64,000 nucleotides of DNA. Source: Eupeodes corollae. Taxonomy: Eukaryota > Arthropoda > Insecta > Diptera > Syrphidae. Each line of letters begins with the position of its first letter. The stretch's first letter is position 1. The notes beneath the pieces are model-generated. The model was given only the letters and a program-made list of their open reading frames with translations. It did no database searches and was not told where the DNA came from. Location: assembly GCF_945859685.1 (NCBI RefSeq), contig NC_079148.1:122593621-122657620 (forward strand). The letters are read 5' to 3'. The translations under genes were made by a program, and so were the position numbers. Shown piece after piece: positions 11,688-21,506 of this stretch.

Positions 11688-13660
11688 GCAGAGGAAATAG
11701 ATTATCGTTTCACTTTCTCTTTGGTCATTACAACTACGGCAAAAGGTGTTGTAAGAGATACCCAACTTCTCTGCATGAACTCCTATAGGCCAATGTCCGG
11801 TACAAACCGCAACAATCCTGGCTATGTTTTGCCTGCATAGAAGATCGTTTGTACGTGTTTTATTATAGGTGGGCCATACCTTCCTAGATATATTGCAGTT
11901 GGGTAAATTGCTCCACCTTCGGTTTGATTTAGTTTGGTAGATAGAAAAGATCTTACCCTTCATAGCACCAAGAGGAATTTTAACCATTTCCACAAGTGAG
12001 CTATGAAGGGCCGATCCTTGCCTGGCTAGCTCCTTAGCCCGTTTATTTCCCACGATACCACTATGGCCCGGAACCCATATCAGATGTCAGGGTGACACCA
12101 AGGTTAATATTCAGGCTCGCAAGCTCATCGCGACATTGCTGGACCAATTAAGATGAGGATGTGGCTGAGTTAATGGCTTTGACAGCTGCCTGACTGTCTG
12201 TAAAGGTAGCTGCATTTCGGTTTTAGTTTGGGCTTTGTTTAAGTATCTTACAGGCCTCCCTTATTGCCAGCAGTTCAGGAAGCCTAAGGATTTAGCTACA
12301 TTTAGGGACTCAGAAAAGATCCCAGAACCAATTTCGCACTCCATCTTTGAGCCGTCAGTAAAGATGGTTGTGTCGAAACCTATCGACACGATGTCATCCT
12401 CCCAATCTTCTCTGGATGGAAAAATAAACTTAAAACCCTTACTAAGGCTCAAAGTAGGAGTGCAGTAGTCACTGTCTACCGAGATAATATCTGAGGGAAT
12501 CAATTTAGTTGTGTTGCTGCGACCATAAGGTTTTGACAACCAGCTGTTTGATTCCTTCAGCCTAATAGCGCTTCAGGAAACTATGTATTTAATAAAAAGG
12601 TCGATTGGTAGAAGATCCAAAATAACGTTTAAGGCGTCCGTTGGGCAAGTACGCATGGCCCCTGTGGAGCCCACGCTAGCTGTTCTCTGAACCTTCTTTA
12701 GCTTATTAATATTAGAGGCTTTCCTAAGAGAAGGCCACCACACAATTGAACCATATGTTAAGATTGGACGTACTACGGCTGTGTACGTCCATAAAATCAT
12801 ATTCGACTGAAGTCCCCACTTTTTGCCGATAGTTGTGCTGCAGTCGTAGAAGGCAACAGTTTAATTTAGGGTCGAGTATAACTCCCAAATATTTTGCACT
12901 GCAAGATAATGATAGGATTTGACCGTTGAGTCGAGGTAGCATGAAGGGCGGTACTTTAGTTTTGGTGGTAAAGAGCAACAATTCAGTATTACTTTGGTCC
13001 ACAACTAGTGGCCCAGTTGCTAACTTTCTTCAAAGCTGACTCCGTGATTTAACTAACCGCAGAGGTGTACTTTCCTGACACCAATAGCACCAAATCATCC
13101 GCGTAGGCTACCGCCTTCACTCCACATCTCTCTAATTTAACGAGAATTGTATCCATGACCAGAAGCCATACAAGAGGCGAAAGGACACCACCCTGGGGTG
13201 TCCCCTTACTCACGTGTTTTGTTGCGATTGAATTGCCTAGAGAGGCTCGAATCTTCCTACAACTGAGCATGGAAATAATCCATTCTCGAAAGAAGTCTTC
13301 TACACCGAACTTAACGAGCGATTCTTCTATGGATTCTGTAAGGACGTTTTAAAAGCACCTTCTATGTCTAGGAAGGTGGCAAGAGTAAATTCTTTATAAT
13401 GGATTGTTTGTTCTACAGTACGCAGTACTTCATGGAGGGCAGTCTCCGTAGATTTGCCCTTAAGATAAGCATGCTGAGAGCTTTCGAGTGGTCGTCCAAC
13501 TAGGATTTTTCTGATATGGTAATCAAGAAAGCGCTCCAAGGTTTAAGCACAAAAGATATTAAGCTTATTGATCTGAAATACTTCGCGGATTTACCCACTT
13601 TCGGGATAAAAACTACTTTGACCTGTCTCCACGACACATGGGCACATGTTTGTGAAGGAG
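11688..13660 (-). pseudogene. LOA-clade non-LTR retrotransposon, RT to RNase H (broken)
   Basis: From right to left: RT fingers and palm (SSQHAYLKGKSTETALHEV, TLATFLDIEGAFK near 13350-13500), KGTPQGGVLSPLVWLLVMD near 13180-13230, then the catalytic VKAVAYADDLVLLVSGKY near 13080-13130. A thumb/connection region follows (YTAVVRPILTYGSIVWWPSL near 12720-12800), then RNase H (FDTTIFTDGSKMECEIGSGIF near 12310-12380) and a C-terminal Cys/His motif (CRSCNDQRESETIIYFLCKC near 11690-11770). This order (RT, RNase H, CCHC-like) and the KGTPQGGVLSP and DIEGAF motifs are typical of LOA elements. The endonuclease and 3' UTR are missing, and stops and frameshifts occur throughout. Confidence 0.8.
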
Positions 13661-13684
13661 GCATCCTTTAAATCTCTAAAATTA

Positions 13685-13796
13685 ATTTCATCCAATTTGA
13701 AAAAATTTAAGAAATGCTACTTTAACTTTTTAAGCAAGACAAATTGACAGACGGGATGGGAAGTTATCACTGTGGGTCGCATCCCAGCCTCTTTTC
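13685..13796 (+). mobile_element. Helentron-like family X, 3' end fragment
   Basis: It carries AAGCAAGACAAATTGACAGA, the 3' subterminal ATGGGAAGTTA (about 13757-13767) and the terminal GTGGGTCGCATCCCAGCCTC. Only about 110 bases remain, starting next to the LOA fragment. Confidence 0.85.
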
Positions 13797-13799
13797 TCA

Positions 13800-14530
13800 T
13801 TTTCTATTTAATGTGAGGAACAAGAAAATGAATGGTAACATTAACTTTAAAATTGTCAGTAATAATGAAATCAAAAAATAACAGTGGATCATGCCTTATC
13901 CTAAAGAAGGATACGAAATAAAAGACTAATATACCAGCCCCAGTAAAAAGTAAAAGAAAATGTCTAAGTTTCAATATTATTTTCAAATTCAAACAAAAAA
14001 TTCGCAACAAAGGTGTCCCAACAGTTGAGTTTATTTAAATGAATAAATTCTTTAACAATGTGAAATAAAAGGCAAAGAAATTGCTAACATTTTTCACAAT
14101 CAAGATGGTTGGCTTTTATGTAAACTTTCTTTAATAATTATTGTTTTTCGCTTTTAAAAAGTATAATATGAACATTTCATCAAAATAAGAAAAAATACAA
14201 AAATGTCAGTCATATAAACAAAATTCTGAAAATTACATCAATTTCATAAAAGTCGTTTCCCAGAAAGAAATAGCAAAGAAAAATGATAGGGGAGAATTTT
14301 ACAAAAGCTTGTAAATTTCATCAAAATAGTAGTTAAGGCGTTTCCAAGAACACGGAAAGCACTAAGAGAAGATGAACTTGACAAATGCTGCAACTCCATG
14401 TTAAGAAAGATTCTAAAAACTTTTAACAAATCGTTTTCAAAAGAATTTAAGAATAAAAGTTGAAATATCTGTTGAATTAGTAAGAATTTATCTTAAAATT
14501 TGAACAGAACATACATTTGTAGCTTCCAAT
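13800..14530. other. AT-rich spacer, nothing recognised
   Basis: It has scattered short motifs (TTTCATCAAAA, TTTCCCAGAAAG) but no alignable repeat or gene. Confidence 0.4.
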
Positions 14531-14537
14531 TTGATGT

Positions 14538-14602
14538 TTTTGGAATCCGATTTGTTGAATTGAAAGTTTGACATTTCTCGACTTTCGTCGTATCTCCAGA
14601 AA
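14538..14602 (+). repeat. Divergent family X head-like segment
   Basis: About 45 bases (TCCGATTTGTTGAATTGAAA, TTTGACATTTCTCGAC) parallel the 5' head of family X (TCCGATTTGTCAAATTGAAA, TTTTGACATTTCTCGACG). The rest of the element is not recognisable, so this is an old or related copy. Confidence 0.5.
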
Positions 14603-14905
14603 AACAGATAAAGGTCACTAAAAGAGTGTTTGAGAAAAATTTAAAACCATACAAAAAATTTAAGAAAAACTGTAAAAAGTGCATTTTTGATTCGAATACC
14701 TTGGGGACTGAGACAAATATTTATTTTAAAATTATGAGAAATATTTTATTTTTAGTTTACGGTATCAATTGATTATTTTACAAAAAATATAACACTTAAT
14801 TAGTTTAACGCCGCCAAAAAAAAACAGCTGAAACTTAAAATAATTTGTTTCATAAACAAACTAATATTTAAATTTATTTTATTTCAAAATGAAGTTTTAA
14901 GAATC

Positions 14906-15510
14906 ACTTACCATTTTACAAAAACAATACATTTTGAATCCTTCAGCCAACCTGCAAATGGCCTACTTAAAATGTCTTCAATTTTTTCCACCTACACTAC
15001 CACTTATCACTGAATATAATTAGTTTTTGTTTTAAATTAAATTAATTTTAATTTTAAATCAATAATTTAAGTCTTATTTAATTGCATTTAATTTTTTTTC
15101 TATTTAAAACCCGCAAAAGGGGAGCTAGAGACAAGAGAACAATAAAACGTTATCAAGTACATATATTTTTGATTTACAATTTCACTTTAATTTATATTTA
15201 TTTAACTTTAATTTGATATTAGTTTAATACTCTAACACTTCACTTTATTAAATTTTGTTAAGAATTTATAAATTTTGTTCCACTGTCACTGATCGCGAAC
15301 TAATCTAACTAACTCCCCCATCTTAAGGACGACACGACCTTGCACTCAACAAGAACTAGAAGCGACTGCGCTCTTCTGTCTTCTCTGTTTCTTTTGAATT
15401 TCCTGAATATATAGATTCTTTAATCCTATTATTCTCACTCGAGCTTAAATGAAACCGACATTGGACAAAGACAAAGCCAAGCGCATATGACTTAACGGAT
15501 TGAGTATTGA
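14906..15510 (-). promoter_or_regulatory. Promoter plus first-exon module 1 (ends ATG|GTAAGT)
   Basis: Read right to left: an upstream motif whose core is GTTAAGTCATATGCGCT (15479-15510 overall), CATTTAAGCTCGAGTGAGAA (about 15434-15453), a TATA-like CTATATATTC (about 15404-15413) and a GCGCAGTC start-like motif (about 15365-15371). A long AT-rich leader follows, then AAAATG at 14917-14912 abutting a consensus splice donor GTAAGTGATT (14911-14902). The same ordered set occurs on the plus strand at 21567-21980. No coding exon downstream could be identified. It may be the 5' end of a dispersed element or of a duplicated host gene. Confidence 0.5.
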
Positions 15511-15852
15511 GAGAGACATAATTGTTGTCTATGTCTCACCAATTCTAATGAGAGGAAATAAAATGGCGAAGCTCGAAGGTAATGATGGGAAAATGTTTGT
15601 ATGTGATCTAGAGTGAAAGAAAAAGCGAAACAAATATATGTGTGCATAAATGTAAGAGGGTGTCGGTGGGTGTTGAGACTTGAGAGAATTCAATTTTATT
15701 TTAATGGCGGTTGATGTTGCTTTGGTATTAGTCACTTGGTTTCAGTTGTCAAGTAAATACATTGCGTTGAAAAGGGTGTTTTTTTTAGGTATACAACTTT
15801 GAAATGACGTCATGAAATTTATTTTTTTCCAAAAATAATTTTCGATTATTAT

Positions 15853-16700
15853 TAACTTAACATAGGAAGTTATTGTTATGGGTCCGATTTGTCAAATTGA
15901 AAATTTTGACATTTCTCGACGTTTCAAGGTCCCTAGAGTCGAAATATAAGATTTTTAGAACGATGTCGGTGCGTGCGTGTACGTCCGTACGTTCGCGACT
16001 TTCTTTTCGTCGTCCATAGCTCAAGAACCAGAAGAGATATCGATTTCAAATAAATTTTGTTATATAGATAATAAGGCAGAAAGATGCAGAAAGGGCTATC
16101 AAAAAAATTGCGAGGGTGGTTTTTTTACCATGGCAGTTTTAAAAAAAGGTGAACATTTTGGTTAATCCTAAATATCTTACGAACCAATGATGCTAGAGGC
16201 TTGAATCAAATTGTATATAATATATTGTAACGTTATATCAAAAAAAAAAACATATTTTATACAAAAAATTGTCACCTCCAAAATTGTATGACTAAAATAT
16301 GATTTCATCTCCAAAACAATTTTGTGCAACGAAGAATAATGTTTTTGACATTTGATACAATTTTGAAAAAATCAAATTGACAGTTTTTTTATAAAAATTA
16401 AAATCTAAAAAAAATATTACTCAAAGTAGGTAAAAATTGAATATCGATTCAAATATTTTTTCAAAAACTTGAAATTTAGGCTTCAAACTTATTTTATTTC
16501 ACAGAAAATATTGTTTTCGATATTCAGTTATTTTAATATAAAAATTCAACAGTTCGTTTTTCATAAAAATTAAATTTTCAAAAATTAGTAGTAAAATTTG
16601 GTTAAAATTAATACGAGTACATATAGACAAACTTTTGACCAACACAAATCGACAGACGGGATGGGAAGTTATCAGTTTAGGTCGCATCCCAGCCTCTTTA
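15853..16700 (+). mobile_element. Helentron-like family X, copy 1 (internally shortened)
   Basis: The 5' terminus is TAACTTAACATAGGAAGTTA (one arm mutated), then the head (GGTCCGATTTGTC, GACATTTCTCGACG, GTCCCTAGAGTCGAAATA, TGCGTGCGTGTACGTCC) and an AT-rich core with one to two ~170-bp repeats. The 3' subterminal GATGGGAAGTTATCAG is at about 16658 and the terminus CGCATCCCAGCCTCTT ends near 16699. No protein is encoded. A 62-codon frame at 15977-16165 lies in the head and shows no sign of being a gene. Confidence 0.85.
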
Positions 16701-16974
16701 TTGAATATGATTTTTGGTGTATAACTGTCATTGCTACCTCGGACGTTTTCTAATCTTTAGGTTTGATTTTCTAACTTATGTAGCCGTAGCTTTATCGAAA
16801 ATAATGTGTCAAATCATTTCAATCTTTGTTGTCGTAGGTTAGTAAGAAAAAAGTCAAGCGACGATAAATCACACGGTCTATAGCACGATTTGTAAGACAT
16901 GTTGCTTAGGTTCAACTTTTTTGAAACCATAACTCTTGCACCTGATGGTAATTCAATTAATTATAGTCTAGGAT
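16700..16974. other. Spacer, nothing recognised
   Basis: Sequence between family X copy 1 and the retrotransposon 3' end. No repeat or gene is evident. Confidence 0.35.
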
Positions 16975-17278
16975 AGGTTAGGTTAGGTTAAAGTGGCTGC
17001 CCAAGATGGAAAAGGACAGACTTAGGCCAGTTTAATGGCCCATTGTTATATCACATCACCAATTTGAGTCCTTTACGAAACGAGAGAGGCTGATTATACC
17101 GATATGATTAAGATCGTTTAGATCGTTAAAGAAGAATTCTCCTAGCTAATTCTTGCGTTTTCGAGCCAGAGATGAAGAACTGTTTCTTCCTCTTCCTCGT
17201 CCATACAACTTCTGCAAAAGTCATTTGAGAATACGCCTAGTCTGATGGCGTGCTTTCTATTAGACACTGTCTGGTTAT
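16975..17278 (-). pseudogene. RNase H-type non-LTR retrotransposon, 3' end (copy 1)
   Basis: On the minus strand it encodes the C-terminal Cys/His region (FSNDFCRSCMDEEEEETV-like, near 17170-17250) and a short 3' UTR. It ends in (TAACC)n, seen on the plus strand as GGTTAGGTTAGGTTA at 16977-16991. The copy at 20078-21050 is clearly homologous. The 5' truncation at about 17278 abuts the Y element. Confidence 0.75.
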
Positions 17279-17284
17279 CACCTA

Positions 17285-18317
17285 ATATGTCAAAAGTGGC
17301 AGATGTCAAAAGTGGCAGGTGTCAAAAGTGGCAGATGTCAAAAGTGGCAGATGTCAAAAGTGACAAATGTCAAAAGTGGCAGATGTCAAAAGTGTCAGAT
17401 GTCAAAATTGACAGATGTCAAAAGGACAGATATCGAAAGTGACAGGTGTAAGAAGTGACTCATGTCAAAAGCGACATATTTGCAAAGTGGCATATGCTTA
17501 AAGTTTTAAAAACACTTTGCTGAATCCACTGTCCATTATTTTAAAAATGAAAATCATAGTAAGCCTTGAAGTTCATATTTGTCTATAAATATAACCTCGA
17601 TCCTCAAAAATTTCATTGCCAAAAAGTTTCGGGAGTGAGAACGTTAAATTTGAAGTAAAAAATAAAAATGATTTCATACCTTTTAAGAAACTTTTTAAAA
17701 AATGTGAGCAAAATTAGCTTAAAGAAAAAAACTGAGAGCGAAGAAATGGAAATAGATAAAGGGGAATATGATCTTATTTTAAAATATTATTTGAGCTTTT
17801 GGAAATTCTAAAATTCAAATAATTTATTTTTTAATATGAGAATATTTTCTTTTTAAAGTTCAAAAATGTATTTATTTTATTAATTAATTAATTTATTTAT
17901 TAATTTATTTATTTATTTACTTATTTACTAACTTATTTATTTATTTATTTATTAATTAATTTATTTATTTATTTATTTATTTGGTGGTTTGGTAATTTAT
18001 TTGTTTGATTTCAGTTTATATTTCTGAAATCAAACAAATAAATTACCAAACCAGTCACTCACATTCAGTAGCTCAAATGTGACAGATGTCAAAAAAGGCA
18101 GATGTCAAAAGTAGCAGATGTCAAAAGTGGCAGATGTCAAAAGTGGCAGGTGTCAAAAGTGTCAGATATCAAAAGTGACAGATGTCAAAAGTGACAGATG
18201 TAAAAAGTGACAAATGTCAAAAGTGATTGATGTCAAAAGTGACATATTTGAAAAGTGACATATGTTTAAAGTTTTAAAAACACTGCTAAGTCCACTGTGT
18301 ATTATTTAAAAAATAAA
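17285..18317. repeat. Tandem-repeat element Y, copy 1
   Basis: Layout: a left array of about 12 units of 16 bp (consensus ATGTCAAAAGTGGCAG or GTGACAG) at 17287-17475; a flank with AAGTTTTAAAAACACT and AATCCACTGT; a ~320-bp unique core; an (ATTT)n tract at about 17870-17985; a perfect 30-bp hairpin (17986-18054) around TTTATATTT; a right array at 18075-18265; then the same flank again. Array plus flank therefore form direct terminal repeats. The core has a 47-codon frame at 17668-17811, also open in copy 2, but nothing shows that it is translated. Copy 2 is at 47425-48487. Confidence 0.85.
17984..18056. repeat. Perfect 30-bp hairpin in element Y
   Basis: The left arm begins TGGTTTGGTAATTTATTTG and the right arm ends CAAATAAATTACCAAACCA, fully complementary over about 30 bases with a 9-base loop. 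The same hairpin, undamaged, recurs at about 48137-48211. Confidence 0.9.
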
Positions 18318-18770
18318 AAGAGGCTGGGATGCGACGCACACTGATAACTTCTCGTCCCGTCTGTCGATTTGTCTTGCTTAAAAGTTCGTCTATATGTAAT
18401 CGTATCGATTTTTACCAAATATGCGTACTATTTTTTGTAGATTTTATTTTTTTTATGAAAAAACGGACTTTTAATTTTTGAAAAGCTATTTGAGTCGAAA
18501 GTAAATTTTTACCAAGTTTTAGTAGGTAGGTATTGTTTTTTTTTGTGTTTTATTTCAATTCAATTTTTATCAAAATTAATTTTATCGATTGTTGAAAACA
18601 ATATTTTTTATAAAATAAAATTAATTTGAATCCAATATTTTAAATTTTTGAAAAGACAATTGGGTCGAAAATCACCCGACAAAAAAAACGTCGCGATCGT
18701 ACGTAAATTTAAGATATTGGTTTTAAACTAATTTTCTCTCACAGAAAATATTGTTTTTGACATCTAGTAA
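18318..18770 (-). mobile_element. Helentron-like family X, 3' half, minus strand
   Basis: The 3' terminus GAGGCTGGGATGCGAC starts at 18320, next to element Y. The subterminal region (GATAACTTCTCGTCCCG) and AT-rich core repeats follow (GAAAAGCTATTTGAGTCGAA, GTAAATTTTTACCAAG). The 5' half is missing, and plus-strand family X sequence begins near 18790. Confidence 0.8.
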
Positions 18771-18789
18771 GTTTTTTATAAAAGTTAAA

Positions 18790-19105
18790 CACTCCGTTGT
18801 TTCATAAAAATATAAAACCTGCCTACGCAAATGTTGTAAACATTGATGTTCGGTTTACGATATCCCGTGGACGATAGAAGATATCGACTTCAAATTAATT
18901 TCATTACTACAATTTGTATATTTTTTATATAAGAAAAAATTTGTTTTAAGAAATGCTACTAGAAATTATTGTTGGAAATTTTAAAATTTAAAAAAATAAT
19001 TCAAGGCACAACGTTTTTAACAAAAAAAGAAAACTAACAAACTTTTAAGCAAGAAGAATGGGATTAAAAGATATTAATGTGGGTCACATCCCAGCCTCTT
19101 TTTTT
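18790..19105 (+). mobile_element. Helentron-like family X, 3' end fragment
   Basis: It has an AT-rich body with the ATCTCG-like segment, then AAGCAAGAAGAATGGGATTA and the terminus GTGGGTCACATCCCAGCCTC ending near 19101. The subterminal inverted repeat is degenerate. It faces the minus-strand fragment at 18318-18770, so the two form an inverted pair. Confidence 0.75.
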
Positions 19106-19484
19106 TTAATCAAAAAAGCTTCATCTAGTAAAAGAAGTATTATTCCATTTGATAATTTAAAAATTGTTCGTCTTTGAGATCTTTTATTAGCTTTATTGCA
19201 TTTTAAAATTGGCTATTATTATAACACCATTTGAATATTTATATTTTTCTGTACTCACAAACGCAAATCCTTTATAAAAACAGTGTTGGCCGAAACCTAA
19301 ACAAATAAAACTACCTCCATCTTTATGTCATTCAAAAATGAATTATCTAAACAAGTGATGTTAATTCTGTTCATAAATGTAATATTTACTTCTGAATAGA
19401 CCACAAGAGAAAATAGTTTTCAAAACAGTTCATTGAATATGACATAAACAGTTTATTGAGTATGACAGTTAACCAAATTTTAAG
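19106..19484. other. AT-rich spacer
   Basis: No gene or repeat recognised. It could include the eroded left end of the Tc1 remnant that follows. Confidence 0.35.
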
Positions 19485-20077
19485 AACCCAATTCGAGCTG
19501 ACCGTAAGTTCGAGAAGAATTGGGAGACAAGCTGTTGAAGGTGGACTAAAATCTTTTCAATCCGTAAAAAAGCATGTTATTCCAACCAAAAACAAGCCGG
19601 CGAGATAACAATTTCCTCATTAACTGGACCGTAAGAAAATGGAGGAACGAAAGAGTCCAAATTCAATTTCAAGGGTTCCGATGATATCAGTCGTTTTCGC
19701 AAACCAGCCAAAGAGTCACTAAGTGCACGTTACACCAAAGCTTCTCTAAAATACGAAAGAGTCAACGTTATGGTGTGGGGATGTTTTTCAAGGCATGTAC
19801 TGAGACCGATTTACCAAAATAGATGGGGGATCGTTTTGTGTAACGTGACATTCTGCAACAAGTAATGCTGCCAAACGCTAAGAGTCAGTTGCCTCTGAAA
19901 TGGATATTTCGACAGGATAATAAACCCAAAGCACAAGTCCATATACATTATACGGTTAAGACTTAGTTTCAAGAAAACCGAATGTACGTGTTATAATATG
20001 GTCAGAACGGTCCTCAGATGTCAACCCCATTGAACATCTATGTAAAATTGTAGATCAACGTATTGTAAACACTTGGT
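19485..20077 (+). pseudogene. Tc1-like transposase remnant
   Basis: The HTH-like segment SSRRIGRQAVEGGLKSFQSV lies near 19510-19570. The catalytic domain follows in pieces: RVNVMVWGCFSRHVLRPIYQ near 19760-19820, ILQQVMLPN-like near 19855-19875, LPLKWIFRQDNKPKAQVHIH near 19890-19945 (second catalytic aspartate in RQD) and SDVNPIEHLCKIVDQRI near 20015-20055 (third-acid region). This order is diagnostic for Tc1-type DD34E transposases. Multiple frameshifts and stops exclude activity. The 3' end abuts a GGTTA-tailed retrotransposon end. Confidence 0.8.
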
Positions 20078-21050
20078 GAGGTTAGGTTAGGTTATAGTGG
20101 CTGTCCAAAATGGAAACGGACACACTTAGGCCAGTTTAATGGCCCAATGTTATACCACATGAATTTTGAGGCTTAATCTTAAGCTCAATGGAACTAGCTT
20201 GAGTCCCTTAAGAAACGTGAGAGGCTGATTATGCCGATATGATTTAGATCGTTTAGATCGATAAAGAAGATTTCTCCTAGGTAATTCTTGCGTTTTCTAG
20301 CTAGAGCAGGGCATGTGCAGAGAAGATTTCCTTCCTCTTCCTCGTCCATACAGCTACTGCAAAAGTCGTTTGAGAATACGCCTAGTCTCGTGGCGTGCTT
20401 TCCTATTAGACAGTGTCCGGTTATGACAACTATTATCGAGCTTATATGCGATCGGCTAAGAGAGAGCAAGCACCTTGAAAATTTTAAATCCAGTATTGGC
20501 CAGATGTTTTTTGTGACTTGACACGTGGTGATGTAGTTTCACTGTACCGTTCCTGCCGAGCTCATCTGCCTTACAGTTACCTGGAATGTCTCTATGGCCC
20601 GGCATGCATCCACCAAAGGTGAATATTAAACTGTTGCGCCATCTCCATTAGAGATGATCGACAGTTATGGACTGTTATAGAGTTTGTAGAGACAGAGTCC
20701 AGAGATTTGATAACGCCCTGGCTATCAGAGAAAATACGGATATCAGATGTTGATATCACGTTTTCTTGGAGTCAGGACAAGACTTCCTTTATCACCAAAA
20801 GTTGCGCCTGGAACACGCTACATTGATTGGGAAGGTCGTTCAGAGTACATGCCTTCGCCAACCCCTTCTTTTGTTGTTGACCCATCTGTGCAAAAATGGA
20901 TTGACCAAAAATGTCCTATCCTCTTAAAAAGATCTGGGAGGTATAGAAATGTGGAAGTTTCTGTCGAATTGCAGTTGGGGGATGGTGCAGTCTGTGTGCT
21001 TTGGAATTGATTCTAAATACCTTTGAATTACGGAGTGGCCAATTTTGTTG
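20078..21050 (-). pseudogene. RNase H-type non-LTR retrotransposon, RNase H to 3' end (copy 2)
   Basis: Right to left: the RNase H start FCTDGSTTKEGVGEGMYSE near 20850-20905, DIRIFSDSQGVIKSLDS near 20690-20745 and HLWWMPGHRDIPGNCKADEL near 20560-20620. A Cys/His C-terminal motif follows (FSNDFCSSCMDEEEEGNLLC near 20310-20380). The 3' UTR ends in (TAACC)n, seen as GGTTAGGTTAGGTTA at 20079-20092. RT and endonuclease are missing. R1, LOA or I-type is possible; without the RT I cannot choose. The 16975-17278 fragment is a second, shorter copy. Confidence 0.8.
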
Positions 21051-21505
21051 TTAGTAAACAGCGACGAAGCTAAGAGGCAAATAGCAGAGCTTGCAGCTAT
21101 TTGTTTGCTTAATATGTCAAGAGGTGTTGGGTAGAGTTAGGTGTCTAGTGCCACAGATGGGGTCGTGTCAAACATTTACTGTATTGTTCTGGACAGCATC
21201 GTTTTTAAAGAAGTACGCACGTATTATTCTATTACCCATAATACTTTATATCATACAAAACAGTAAATTTTTTGGGGATGTAATAAAGTCTTTACCAATA
21301 CTAGAGGATTATCATGTTTCTAAATACGGCAGTGTCTTTGTACTTAAAACTGCAACATTTGACATCAAAACACACAAAATGATGATTTTGAAAATTTGGA
21401 AACATTGTTTAGACGTTGTTCAATCTATGTTGAAATACCAATTCAAACTAAAAATACATAACTTTACAAATGACATAGTGTTGCCAATTTAAATTTGTTA
21501 AGTTG
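21051..21505. other. Spacer with a 133-codon open frame of unknown nature
   Basis: The plus-strand frame 21091-21492 has no recognisable motif and a composition like AT-rich noncoding sequence. It runs up to a mariner-type terminal repeat, so it may be part of a decayed transposon. I do not call it a gene. Confidence 0.35.
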
Positions 21506-21506
21506 T

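Noticed and set aside
15853..16700. Family X as a SINE or LTR
   Set aside because: There is no Pol III box, no TG...CA ends, no direct terminal repeats and no target duplication; the subterminal inverted pair and 3' hairpin fit a rolling-circle element better.
16977..16991. GGTTA run as a true internal telomere tract
   Set aside because: There are only three units, at the 3' end of a retrotransposon in both occurrences, so it is the element tail.
17668..17811. 47-codon frame in element Y as a conserved microprotein
   Set aside because: The two copies are near-identical at DNA level throughout the core, and the few differences in the frame change amino acids, so there is no sign of protein-level selection.
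17870..17985. (ATTT)n tract as a matrix-attachment region or origin
   Set aside because: It is a fixed part of repeat element Y, recurs at 48005-48138, and simple AT content is not evidence of such a role.
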